Below, piece by piece: positions 1-10,100 of a stretch of DNA of 61,612 nucleotides. The notes under the pieces were generated by a model. That model was not told the origin of the DNA. It saw only the letters and a list, made by a program, of their open reading frames with translations, and made no database searches. A program made the position numbers and the translations under genes. The stretch covers positions 1 through 61,612 of the IMG/VR virus record IMGVR_UViG_3300046313_000168; one strand, written 5' to 3'. This DNA comes from a virus. Position 1 is the first letter of the stretch. The number at the start of each line of letters is the position of its first letter.

Positions 1-251
1 ACACTACCTTCTGCTTTACCATAGATACGCCCTAGTTGAACACCTTTTCTTTCACCACTTGCGTATTCGATAATTATACCACGATTGTCCACGCTGATAA
101 CTTTACCAGCTTCAGTGGCGTTAAATGCAAACAAACCACTTGTCCTGTTAGCCACTACGTAATCATAACCTGTTCTTACGATAGGTTGGTGGTAATCTCT
201 ACAAGCGATGGTATGTGCCTGCTGTATTTGGACAAAGTTGACCCGTTTTCC
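1..251 (-). CDS. Virion RNAP beta subunit, 3' exon (partial at window edge)
   Basis: Reading the minus strand from 251 gives a frame beginning GKRVNFVQIQQAHTI and continuing through PIVRTGYDYVV to the window edge. This matches the part of bacterial RNAP beta that follows the HDD motif (DDANRALMGSNMQRQAV...VGTG). It directly continues the protein that stops at 1612, which ends in ...APGSSQDD, so joining the two across the intron gives QDD-GKRVN, the expected order of conserved residues. About 83 codons are visible and the end of the gene lies outside the window. The exon boundary is inferred from frame, protein similarity and the G that should end a group I intron (position 252). Confidence 0.85.
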
Positions 252-568
252 CTTACTGTCCAATAAAGTCGCTCAGCTTCACAGCTTACCCTCTTTACCC
301 GGTGTGCTCAGACACCCGCCTATATTCTCATACAGGAACAGACTATATCTTCACCCTCTGTATACAGTAGGGCGCTCTCCGCTTCGAATACCGCTAGGTA
401 TCCTACAGGTTGATAAAACCTTAGTCGTTGAACTTTACACATGGTTGATCAGAATCAACTTTAGCGTCTTAGCTGCTGATTGTCTCTACCTACTAATTTT
501 CAAACACGTTACGTATGTGTTTTCACACTCCGCTTTGGTTTAGTAGTCTAACAAGAGTTTCCAGCAAT

Positions 569-1588
569 TCAAAGAGATTCTTTGAAAAGTTTCTTTTCCA
601 AAGGACTTAACTGACTGTAATACACATACTTTCTACCGTCACGGTGAACCTTTGCTTCTTGGTTTAAACGCCAGTGTAAGGTAGTTATTTTAATACCATT
701 ATCGCTAGCGCAACTTGTGACAGACTTATATATTTTTCTTTCGTCTGTCAGACAGTTCCAAACAGTTATGACTTTACACCCTGTGAAATTTTCATAACTT
801 TCAATGAAATCTGTGTGTGTTACCCAAGGTATCGAATTATCATTAGGTTTAAGCTGAATAAAATTATCTATAACCGGCTGATCTTTGTTGTAAAACAACT
901 GAGAAACATAACCTGTGCTTAAGCCTAATTTTGACGATACTTCATTACAACTACTGTAGATAGTGATTCTTTCAATAGCTGGATATGTTCTCACCGCAAC
1001 GCTTTTGTTCCTACCGTAAAGTTTTTTCGCTTCTTCTAAATCTTTTATTTCAACCCAAGGTGTTTTATCTTTCTTCAGTTTGAATTGTTGACCAGATGGC
1101 GATAATCTTTTACCTAGGTATCTTAATCTGTATAAAACAGTATCCTTACTAACACCAAGATGTTTGGAACATTCAATGATGCTAGGGTATTCCGATATCA
1201 AACCACTTTTAACATCTCTTACTAAAATAGGTAAACACTTTCTACTTAAGTTGTTAAGACCTGCGTGTTCAACGTTCTGTTTAGGTGTTACGATTTCAAG
1301 ATTTTCAAGTGTGTTGTTGTGTTTATTACCGTCCTTATGGTTTACATACAACTCACCAAACTTTTCATAATCGCTGCAAATAAAACAAAACGCTATCAGT
1401 CTATGCAATCCCCAAGTTAAGGTTACGCCATTATCGGATGTTAATCTAATATTGGTGTAACCTGCTGGATTTATAGATCCTTTTAAAAACTTTTCTCTAT
1501 GAAACGAAAAAACTTTTCCATCTGGCGAGACTCTGTATTTAGAGTAACCTTTTGGAATCTTAAAATTAGGTGTATTACATTCAGTCAT
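569..1588 (-). CDS. Intron-encoded HNH homing endonuclease
   Basis: This 339-residue protein has the layout of phage intron homing endonucleases. A NUMOD4-like segment lies at about 8-70 (IPKGYSKYRVSPDGKVFSF). The HNH nuclease core follows at about 80-110, with YVNHKDGNKHNNTLENLEIVT including the His and Asn residues. Then come three repeated helix-turn-helix-type DNA-binding units of the NUMOD1/IENR1 kind, near residues 125-160, 205-240 and 275-310. It starts 26 bases inside the intron with SD GAGGAA. Such enzymes cut intronless alleles near the insertion site and so spread the intron. It is the only endonuclease gene among the three introns here, so it may also mobilise the other two, which is inference. 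Confidence 0.9.
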   Translation of the reverse strand: MTECNTPNFKIPKGYSKYRVSPDGKVFSFHREKFLKGSINPAGYTNIRLTSDNGVTLTWGLHRLIAFCFICSDYEKFGELYVNHKDGNKHNNTLENLEIVTPKQNVEHAGLNNLSRKCLPILVRDVKSGLISEYPSIIECSKHLGVSKDTVLYRLRYLGKRLSPSGQQFKLKKDKTPWVEIKDLEEAKKLYGRNKSVAVRTYPAIERITIYSSCNEVSSKLGLSTGYVSQLFYNKDQPVIDNFIQLKPNDNSIPWVTHTDFIESYENFTGCKVITVWNCLTDERKIYKSVTSCASDNGIKITTLHWRLNQEAKVHRDGRKYVYYSQLSPLEKKLFKESL

Positions 1589-1609
1589 ATACAGTTCCTC
1601 ACTGTATAT
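1587..1609 (-). promoter_or_regulatory. Hairpin over the endonuclease ribosome binding site
   Basis: A perfect 9-base-pair stem (ATATACAGT with ACTGTATAT) has the SD sequence GAGGA as its whole loop. The A and T of the ATG lie in the 3' arm of the stem. A similar hiding of intron-ORF start sites is known in T-even phage introns, where it limits endonuclease translation from the early precursor RNA. The structure is seen in the sequence; the regulatory role is inferred. Confidence 0.6.
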
Positions 1610-1614
1610 ATTTA

Positions 1615-4600
1615 ATCATCTTGACTACTACCTGGTGCAAGCATAGTGGCTGTGCTTACCATAGAAGCAGGTGTTACATTTTTATCAGCTTTGATAATCC
1701 CACGCATATCCTTAAAATTTGGATTAGACGAAAGATAGAAGTTGATACCCACGTCACCGCTGTCAACAGAAGCTTCAGAGACCACACCTACATCAGACAC
1801 ATGAAAAGCTCTGGTGGCTTTGTTCATGGATTCTTTACCACGACCACCTTCACCTACATATGTCACTATCTCAGACTCTTTCATGTTCTGGATAGGGTTG
1901 ATATCCTCTACTAACTTAATAGCAGGGTCTTTCATAATAGCTGACCATACAGCAAAAGGAGACATATCTATCTTGGATCTTCCAGAGATATTCTTATTCC
2001 TATACTGTCTTATAGCTGTAGATAATTGACTGTAGACTATGCCAGAGATACGCTCATAACCTCTGATACGCATGTGGTTTAGGTCTTGAGTATCTGGATG
2101 GCTGTAATCTACAAGCATCTCAGTAGACTTGACTAACAAACCTTCAAAAGTAACAGGCATGTTCATCTGCTCAAGTATGGTTTTAGTAATCCCATCTATA
2201 AACAGTTGACGATAGACATCCAGTTCACGTATGTATAGTGAGCTCAGAGATTTACTTTCAAACAAGTTGAAATAAACATCTTTGTCGTTATACATCTCTA
2301 CCGGATATTGTTTTAGAGTTTTCTCAAAGTCTAAGAAGCCAGAGAGTATTAAACTGGCTGCTTTCTGTTTCCTGCTGAATATGTAAGACACATCAGCAAA
2401 CTTCAAAGCGTATTCATCTTGCTGAAGATCCTTTTGGAACCTGCCTTCGACGACACGATACTTGGCTTTAAGAAGAGTCAGTAGTTTATCTAGCCCAATG
2501 TAGTACCCAAGCACTACACCGACAGGTATTGTCTTAGCAAATACTCTAAGCTCTGTAAAGTCTACAGGTGATTTGGTTTTATCTATCCCTAGCATGGTCT
2601 CTATATGACCTATGCTGACATATCCACCTGCTTTATAGATAAAGAATTCTTCAGTCTCAGCCATCACGATAGGTTCCAGCTTAGCTGTAAACCCACAGAC
2701 TATACTTCCGTTCTTCTCTATTTTAGCAAAGTCGTCAGAAATAACAGATCGATCTCTTTCATCAAAGATGAAAGTATTACCTGCTATCTTAAACGTTTTA
2801 TAGTTTTGAGACAGAAAGCTATAGAGGTAAGGAGCTTTAAGTAAGTTGTTATACACGTTAGCAGGACCCAGATCTGTAATGACAGGGTTTTCTAACATGC
2901 TTAACTTACTGATGTTTCTCAATAACCAATCGTAAGAGCTGTTGGCTTTCTTATCAGATACAGCCACAAACGTCTTACCGTAATAGCTGGTTAAAGCTAC
3001 TGTGATAGGGTCTATTTTGCGGATAGGTGTATCTACACGCTGTTTTCTGTAAGAGTAAGAAGACCCACCTACCTTCATCACTCCGTCTTCATCCACACAC
3101 GGTACTCTGAACCGTATCGTAGAAGCCATACCGTCTACAGGTTTAAACTGTACTTCATGTACATCGTAGGCACCCATGACACTACTTTCATTTCTGATCT
3201 CATAGCTGGTTATAGCTACACCAGCTTTCTGTAAACCAGACACCATCATCAACATGTCTTTCTTCATGACTTTGTTGATGTAAGCTTTATCAAAAGACTG
3301 TAAAGAAGATTCAGCCATCGTCTTGTCTAACATGTATTCAGACGTGACTATTTTATTGTCTTCTTCATTTAAAGTGACATCAGCTACTGTAACAGAGTTC
3401 AACTCAGAGATTTTCTTCTTGCTACCGTAAGGATCTTCTATGTTGTCAAATTCTTCAGCCAGCTTAACCATCTTTTTATAATCAGCTGCTGACAACCTAC
3501 CAGTATCAGCAGCAGCATCTATAGACATTTTAAGACTTTCTTTATAAGTCTTATCCCCATAGACTTCAGCTTGTACTTGTTCTTCTGTAAATACTCTCTT
3601 GAGTTTGGTTTCGGTAACTGCACCTTCACCATCTACAGATATGCCTTTCTTGGCTAACTTGTTCTTCTGTACAGTATCAGCTACTTTGACTTCTTCATCC
3701 ACTTGAGCCAATATAGCGTCAATATCTTTTATATCGTTTAAACCATCGTCTTCATCCTCAGAAACCTCAGGCTTTTTATCTGTGGTTTCTTTTGCTTTAG
3801 ACTTGGTAACACCATGCATGAAAGCATCTGATACCTCACCAGGTAGATCTACCTCATCATCGAAGTCAACAGACTCTGCATCCTGAACAGGATCTTCCAT
3901 CAAAGGTTCTTCTTCTGCAATCTCAGAAGAAGTATTCAGCTCCATCAAAAACTTCAGAAACAACTTCTGGATGTGGGTATCCTCAAGCTGCATAGTGTCA
4001 TTAAAGCCTGTTAGGTTGTTATGTCCTTTGATCCAACTAGACATATAACCTAAGTTAACGATAGAAGCTTTATTGGTTTTGTTAAAGAAAACGATGTTTA
4101 CTTTAGAAAGCTTGTCCTCAGTGATACCAGACAAAACACTTTGACCTGAGTTCTCTTTATCCAACCATTTGTAAACCTCAAGAACAAACAGTTTCTCAAC
4201 TGTATTAAATACAGTCAGTAAACCTGTACTAGGCTTGGCTTTAGAGAACTGTTCTAAGAAGCTAACTGCAGGTACCTCTTTAGGCACAGACATGAAGATA
4301 AAGTGATGCCTTCCAGATATCCCACAATCTTTAGACACGTTTTCAAATAACGTATTATAAAGATTCTTAAACTTGAAATAAGGCGTTGTAGCCAGATCCA
4401 TGTATTTATAACTCTCATGCAGATAGTTATAATTTTTCACGATTAAAGTACTGCTGTCTTTAACAACAGCTGTGGCTTCAGGTCTGTATTGAAACAGTTT
4501 GTTTTTCAGATGGAAATCTCTGATAGCCACTTTCAATACAAAAGGTACCTTCCTGGCACCACCTTCTGTAAAGTCCGACACAAAGACATAGTCAGTAGCT

Positions 4601-4785
4601 ATCCTGTTTTTAAAACCTTTGAAATAAAGCTTAGAAACATCAAGATCCATACCACCATCCATAGTGAGGTGGTGGTAAACAGAATCTCTGGGAAAGCTTA
4701 TGAAATCCACTATTTTTGGACTGACTAAGTTCTGTATGCGTCTGGTACCTGATTCTCTATAGAAGAGATTAAAAAGTTTTTGCAT
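1615..4785 (-). CDS. Virion RNAP beta subunit, 5' exon
   Basis: This is the large 5' exon (1057 codons) of a phiKZ-type beta subunit (gp178-like). The beta signatures lie in its second half. A segment near residue 575-620 (VDEDGVMKVGGSSYSYRKQ) matches the bacterial G-F-x-I-x-G stretch. Near 985-1045, a segment with R-x-FHVSDVG...NFYLSSNP corresponds to the TPEG/GL region. An acidic, low-complexity insert sits at about 295-365. The frame runs into a stop right after ...SSQDD, where intron A begins, and resumes at 251. The gene starts six bases after the beta' gene stops, so the two are an operon. Such polymerases travel in the virion and transcribe early genes. The exact boundary with the intron is inferred. 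Confidence 0.9.
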
Positions 4786-4790
4786 GTTGT

Positions 4791-4952
4791 TTAACCTGTC
4801 ATGTTGGCCAGTGTTAACTCAAGAACATCATCTCCAGCACTGAAGTTCATCTTGTTATTTACACCGACATAGAAATCTCTAGAATTTAATTTGTTTCTGA
4901 TCTCTAACTTAGACTCTTCAGACAGAACGCAAACTAAAGACATCGTATCACC
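4791..4952 (-). CDS. Virion RNAP beta' N-part, exon 3
   Basis: Fifty-three codons plus a stop, beginning GDTMSLVCVLSEESK and ending ...VLELTLANMTG. The opening GD completes the catalytic DFDGD motif, whose three Asp residues bind the active-site magnesium in all multisubunit RNAPs. The rest matches the stretch after DFDGD in bacterial beta' (x-M-x-V-H-V-P-L ... P-x-QDVVLGLYYMT). The subunit ends here, so, as in phiKZ, the remaining beta' must come from another gene not seen in this window. A continuous reading frame extends upstream to 5138, but that extension is intron sequence and should not be annotated as protein. Confidence 0.88.
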   Translation of the reverse strand, partial: GDTMSLVCVLSEESKLEIRNKLNSRDFYVGVNNKMNFSAGDDVLELTLANMTG

Positions 4953-5291
4953 CTTATTGTCCAGTAAAGTCGCTCGGTTATATAAACCTACTCTCTTTAC
5001 CCGGTGTGCTAAGACACCCGCCTGTACTTTCATACAGGAACAGACCATATCACCATCTTCAGCTTTATCTGGTAAGATGCTTCCCACTTCGGATCTGCTA
5101 GATCCTACTCCCTTACGGGATGGTCGTTGAACGTTCACCTATACGGTGCTTCGCTGCTGATAACCCAATCCTAATCTTTTCAAACCGTGGCTTTGGCTTT
5201 CGCCTCGCGGTGGTGATTAGGCTCTAAGGGTGTTCCAGCAATTCAAGAAGTTTTCATTACAGAATTTCTTCTATATGCGACAATGTTACTT
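4953..5291 (-). ncRNA. Group I intron C in virion RNAP beta'
   Basis: This 339-base intron has no internal gene. It runs from AAGTAACATTG (after the GAT of the micro-exon) to ...GGACAATAAG, ending in G at 4953. Conserved core strings appear in order: AATTGCTGG, TATCAGCAGC, GTTCAACGACCA, GATATGGTCTG. Its P7 pairing is GACCA with TGGTC, where introns A and B have GACTA with TAGTC. This is a matched base change on both sides and supports a real RNA helix. A short P1 helix (CGAU of the exon with GUCG, 10 bases into the intron) is possible. Most of the remainder is alignable with intron B. Confidence 0.87.
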
Positions 5292-5297
5292 ATCGAA
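5292..5297 (-). CDS. Six-base micro-exon (Phe-Asp) of virion RNAP beta'
   Basis: Only TTCGAT remains between the G that ends intron B (5298) and the start of intron C (5291). It encodes Phe-Asp. Joined between exon 1 (ending GGT GCT GAT, Gly-Ala-Asp) and exon 3 (starting GGT GAT, Gly-Asp) it restores GADFDGDTM, the catalytic metal-binding motif, in frame. Joining exon 1 straight to exon 3 would also stay in frame but would lose Phe-Asp and kill the motif. The exon is inferred from motif restoration and from two complete intron cores on either side of it. Confidence 0.83.
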
Positions 5298-5708
5298 CCT
5301 ATTGTCCAGTTACAGTCGTTCGGTTTCAAACCTATCATAAAGTAACCCGGTGTGCTTAGACACCCGCCTTTGGCTTTCCCAAAGGAGCAGACTATATCTT
5401 CACCCTCTGTTTATACAGTAGGGTGTTTCCCACTTCGGAGATACTATCTCCTACACCTTGCTTAAGGGTTAGTCGTTGAACTTTACGCATGGTTGGCTAT
5501 AAAGTCAACTTTAGCGTCTTAGCTGCTGATTACCCATTGTTACATTTAATCCGTTTTCAAACCTTGGCTTTGATTTTCATCTAGCGGTGGTGGATTAACT
5601 TTAGGGTGTTCCAGCAATTCAAGAAAAATCTCTTTAAATATTACTATTTAAGAGGACAATCGGATATAAAATATGAATACTTTTAACTCACTTTTTATAT
5701 CCTTTTTT
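5298..5708 (-). ncRNA. Group I intron B in virion RNAP beta'
   Basis: A 411-base intron without an internal gene, starting AAAAAAGGATAT after the exon-1 GAT codon and ending ...GGACAATAGG. The core shows AATTGCTGG, TAATCAGCAGC, GTTCAACGACTA and AAGATATAGTCTG in order, with the P7 pairing GACTA/TAGTC. Its first ~80 bases, A/T-rich, include a stop codon at 5688 that would end unspliced translation six residues past the splice site. It is clearly a paralogue of introns A and C. The exact 5' and 3' ends are chosen to restore the DFDGD reading frame. Confidence 0.87.
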
Positions 5709-7154
5709 ATCAGCACCCAATCTCCCAAGCTGCTTCACAGCGGGCGAGAACGAATTATAAAAACCATTTCCGTGTATGGGAAATTCAGCACAGACAAGTT
5801 CTGTAGGTTCCCAGTTATCATCCAGTAAAGTTCTGGTGTCAGCTTCTACTGTAGACTTCAGGTACACGTAGCTTGGATATATACTACCATACCCAGTGAT
5901 AGGGTAACGCGTAGCAAAACAAGGTATCTCTTCAGACCCGTGATAAACACTTAACATGATCAGCTCAGTTAAAGTGATAGGGCTCACTTCTTCTTTGCTG
6001 TATCTTTCAGGTAGTTCATCTATGTCTTGTAAGAATCGATATGTGTTGTCCTTACCTTTAAAGATCAATCCTGCGTAATGACCAGATATCTCTATATAGT
6101 CATGTCTTAGGTTCTCTTGTCCGTAAGTAGCAAAGACTTTCTCTAGACCTTCGTTGGTCATCCACTTATCGTACTCTTTACCATTGATAGGTACAGTTAC
6201 TTTCTTCAGAGTCTTTTTATCTACCAGTATCATGGGTGTGTTAGGTCCTGTAAAGACCTTAGACATAAACCCATCTCTTACGTTTCTAATAGAAAGAGGT
6301 AGAGTAGCTCTTAGAAACTGATAAAGACCCACCACAGTTTGTTCTGTGGAAACAGACTTAGGACCAAAGAGTTGTGTAGACTTACTTACATAAGAGGTAA
6401 TAACGTTTCTGGTAGAATGAAAAACTTTTCTACCTGCCCACTTACCTAGTATGAGTTTAGACTTACCTTCTAACAGATTCTTAATATACTCAAAGATCTC
6501 ATTACAAGCTATCTGTAGCTGAAACCTCATGTTGTTGAAATACTCAGCATTTAACTTAGAGTCTACCGTACCTATGACACCAGAAAGAGAAAGTACTCTT
6601 CTATAGAGTCCGTTGATCTCATCTTCGCTAGGTTGACTATTCTCATCTAGAGTATAGTCTCTCATACCAGCTGGCATCACTACAAACTTATCTATCAGAG
6701 CTTTACTGATATATTTATTTACCAGCTTAATATTAAACTCTCTCTTAGGAGATGGTCTGTCTTCAAACTTGATATCCTTATAATGCTTAACAAAGAAATC
6801 AAATCCAGTTTTACCTGTGACAGGATCAGACTTAACAAAGTCTTTAAGTTCTGTGTCAAAGACAGCGTAAGCTCTAGATGACATGATGTCACCGTAAAGA
6901 CTCTTAAGATCATAAAGAGCTTTAAAGATGATAGGATGGAAGATCTGGATGTTTAGATCTATATAAGAGAACATACGGTTTCTCTTCTCTTCCCCCACCA
7001 TACCGAACGTCTCAGTGCTGAATAAACCATCTGGATGAAAGTTCTTACTGAACCCGTCCATGATGTCAAGTACTTTAACAGGTCTTAAACTTCGAATGTC
7101 TAGATCTGCTAGGTTAAGCAAATCCAGGTTAAAGGGTAAAGAAGGTGATTGCAT
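5709..7154 (-). CDS. Virion RNAP beta' N-part, exon 1
   Basis: 482 codons from ATG (SD AGGATC) to ...LGRLGAD, where intron B begins. Recognisable beta' features are an N-terminal clamp-like start (SLRPVKVLDIMDGF...), a segment near residue 240-262 (KWAGRKVFHSTRNVITSYV) matching the bacterial [22 protein letters not shown] stretch, and the final N/GAD of the catalytic motif. With the micro-exon and exon 3 the spliced product is 537 residues, a gp180-like beta' N-terminal fragment. Without splicing the product would end six residues later and lack the active-site aspartates. It is the first gene of the beta'-beta operon and is divergent from the tail hydrolase gene, with 44 bases between the two starts. 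Confidence 0.9.
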
Positions 7155-7198
7155 GCTTGATCCTATGAAATTAATCGGCCTTAAAAGGATTACCCAAA

Positions 7199-10100
7199 AT
7201 GGCTAAGAATGTAAAGAAAAAATTACAACGTGATGAGTTTGATCTAGATAATGATCTAGACTTTGATGACTTTGGTATGGATGACATATCTTCCGAAATG
7301 TCACCAGAGTCTAGTAATTCTAAATCTAGATCCCCTGTCACGGAAGTTTTTAAAGGCACCATTTCTGGTGCTGCTGGGGAAGTGGTAAGGCCTGAGTTTT
7401 TAGCTAAGACTTTAGAAGGTGCTTTACCAGAAACTTTCTCTACCAGTTTCAGCACAGCTGATAAGGTAATAGACAAAACGTCTAAGCTATATGATGATAC
7501 TATCAGGGAATTAAAGCCCCAGCTTAATAACCTCGGTAGAAAAATCGATAAGCTGGTGCCTCAGGAAGAAGGTTTCCTGAGAAGAATGACAGATAAGTTC
7601 TTGGAAATGACTGGTGGTAAAGACCAGATTTCCAATTCTTCTTCTGAAGGTCAACTAGAACAAAGCATCAACAGCACAATAGCTGGAGTATTTGCAGCTA
7701 ATCAAGAAGCTCAAATACAGATGTCTGCTCGTTCTAACGCACAAGAGAATGTGCGTGAAGGCGTGGCTAAGAAACGTTTCGATAGCGAAATAGGTGTCTT
7801 AGGCGGTATCCACGATAACATAGCCAGATTGACCAGCTATAACGACACTGTAACTCAAGCTTATCAAAAGAAAAGTTTAGAGTTACAGCTGAGATCCTTC
7901 TTTGCTCAGAAAGAACTTTTAGACTTTACCAGAAAGTACCAAGAAGTATCCACTAAGCAATTCGAGGTCATCAGTAAGAACACGGCTTTACCTGAGTTTG
8001 TTAAGATACATCAGAGTGAACGGTTTAAAGAAGAATTACAGAACAGAGCTGTAAGTAAGATAACCAATAAGTTATTTGGCGATAATAGCTTTGTGGATAA
8101 CTTCTTTAAGCGTCTTACTCCTTACATAGGTGAGAAGGTTTCGGAGATAGCTCAGGGTATTGAGCAAGGTGCCGGTGCTATCGATATGATAGGCATGGGC
8201 GTGGAGACCAACAGATCAATGGGTGGGTCAGCCGCTAGTTTCTTTGGTGAGTCTATTGGCAGCATGGGGGCGGGTTACATAAGAGATCTTCTCACGCCTG
8301 AACTTAGAAAAGAAATTGAAAAAGAGTTTCCTGATCTGAAGATGACCGGTCAGAAATGGGCAAACCTTATAAAGAACCCACACGAGCTTCTTAAGAAATT
8401 CAGAAAATCTGATTGGCTGCAGGGCGGATTAAGTAGTGATAATATTGTTAAACGTCTAGCTGCCGAGACTCTGAGCGACATGAGTCACATGGGTGATAAT
8501 GAAGGACTCAAAGATTCAATAAGCGCTAGAAAAATTTATGCTGGTGATGTTCCAGGAGTCGAACAACATACCAACAGCAAGATGTTTGTTAGCGTTACCG
8601 AGATTATACCTGGCTATTTAGCCAGGATGTATCGAGAACTTAAGATCGCTAACGGTGGTGGTGAAACAACACCTCTGACTGTCTTTGATGAAAAGGCAGG
8701 AGAGTTCAAAACTGAGGATAAACTTAAAAGCGATGTTTTAGCCAATTTGGAAAAAACAGCTAAAGATTCTTCTACGTCTTTTAACCGTAAATTAAAAGAC
8801 GTTACATCTGCAATACTAGGTAATGAAAGCACACCTGAGGAACAAGAACAGACAAACAAGTTCTTGGCGGGATTCACTTTTGAGAATTCAAGTGATACTT
8901 CCATGCAGGCTATGTTTGACAGTAAATCTTTTAAAGATCTTCCGTCAAAGATTAGAGAAAAGTTAACAGAGAAACTATTCCATAAATTAGGGGCTGAAGC
9001 CAACCCTGAGCGTGAGGGTAATAAAGGTAGAATGATGAAGGATCTGGAAGAACTCAGATCCATGGCTCCTAATATACAAGGTACTATCAACGATCACCTT
9101 ATGGCTAACCAAACTTCCGCGTTCAATGAACTCGGTATAGTTAAAATGGATAGTGGTGGTAAGTGGAGTCTTGATAGTGACAAATACAAAGATTGGTTAT
9201 TAAAACAAGCTGAGTCTGAACGATTAGGTACGTCTGACATCAACGCCAAAACTAATATTACTAACTTTAACGGAGTGCAGCTTCCTGGACATAATGGTAA
9301 ATCTGTGCTTGAAAGTTTAAGCAAGACTGGTATCTTTAATTGGAATTACAAGAAGGGTCTTGGGGAAGACACAGAGAATGCTAAGATAGGTCCTATGGCC
9401 CAAGAGGTCAAAGCCAATTTTGGTAACGCTGCTGCTCCAGATGGTAAGAAAATAGATCTGGTTAGCATGAACGGTATAGCCATGGCTGCCATCAAAGAGT
9501 TAGATGGTAAGGTATCTAAAGTCATAGATAACAAACCTGAAAACGTCGACGATATCTTGGAAATGGCTAAGGTACAGACAGACTATCTTAAACAAATATC
9601 TGAGAATACCAAACTAACCAATGAGAAGATGGATAACCTAGGTAAATTGACTTTACTCAATATACCTGGTATAACTATCAACAGAAACTTCTTTAAATCC
9701 ATAGGTAGTTCTTTCATGTCAGCTGGTAAGCTGATTAAAGACATGACCATAGGGACTGGTAGATTTGGACTTAAACTCACAGGTGGTATATTAGGCGCTG
9801 GGTTAAAAGGCGCCGGATCTGTGGTGGGTGGTCTTTATAAGAACAAAGATAAAATAGATTCTGGTATACGCACTGTTGGCAGATTAGGAAGAGACCTTAT
9901 TACTAACGTAGGAGATATGGCTTATAAAGGTGCAGAACGCTTAGGCGGTAGCGTTTTTAAGATGGCTGCGTCTTTGGTAAGAGGTACCGTGAATCTGTTT
10001 ATCGATACAGATATTTATATTAAAGGTGAACTTGCTCCTCGTATCAAAAAGATATTGGTGGAGTCTGGTGAGTATTACGATAAGCAATCTGGAACCGTCA

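Larger units (their letters stand above)
252..1614 (-). ncRNA. Group I intron A in virion RNAP beta, with internal endonuclease gene
   Basis: The intron starts directly after the GAT codon at 1617-1615 (a T before the 5' splice site, as usual) and ends with G at 252. The catalytic core lies at about 252-565 and shows the conserved strings in order: AATTGCTGG, AATCAGCAGC, GTTCAACGACTA and AAGATATAGTCTG. The last two form the P7 pairing (GACTA with TAGTC). The core is closely similar to introns B and C farther along. The 5' part holds an HNH endonuclease gene. The total length is 1363 bases. Without splicing, beta would stop two residues after its conserved acidic pair. Splice sites are inferred from protein continuity, not measured. 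Confidence 0.88.

Noticed and set aside
4791-5138. A continuous 115-codon frame on the minus strand as a separate protein
   Set aside because: Its first 62 codons lie in the catalytic core of intron C. Only 4791-4952 is exon.
4791-5708. An intein or a frameshifted pseudogene in beta'
   Set aside because: The insertions contain stop codons in all relevant frames, show group I core strings and leave perfect in-frame flanks. No intein splicing residues or nuclease motifs are present.
4953-5708. Simple tandem duplication of non-coding DNA
   Set aside because: The two copies are similar but each has a full intron core with matched P7 changes, and a coding hexamer stands between them.
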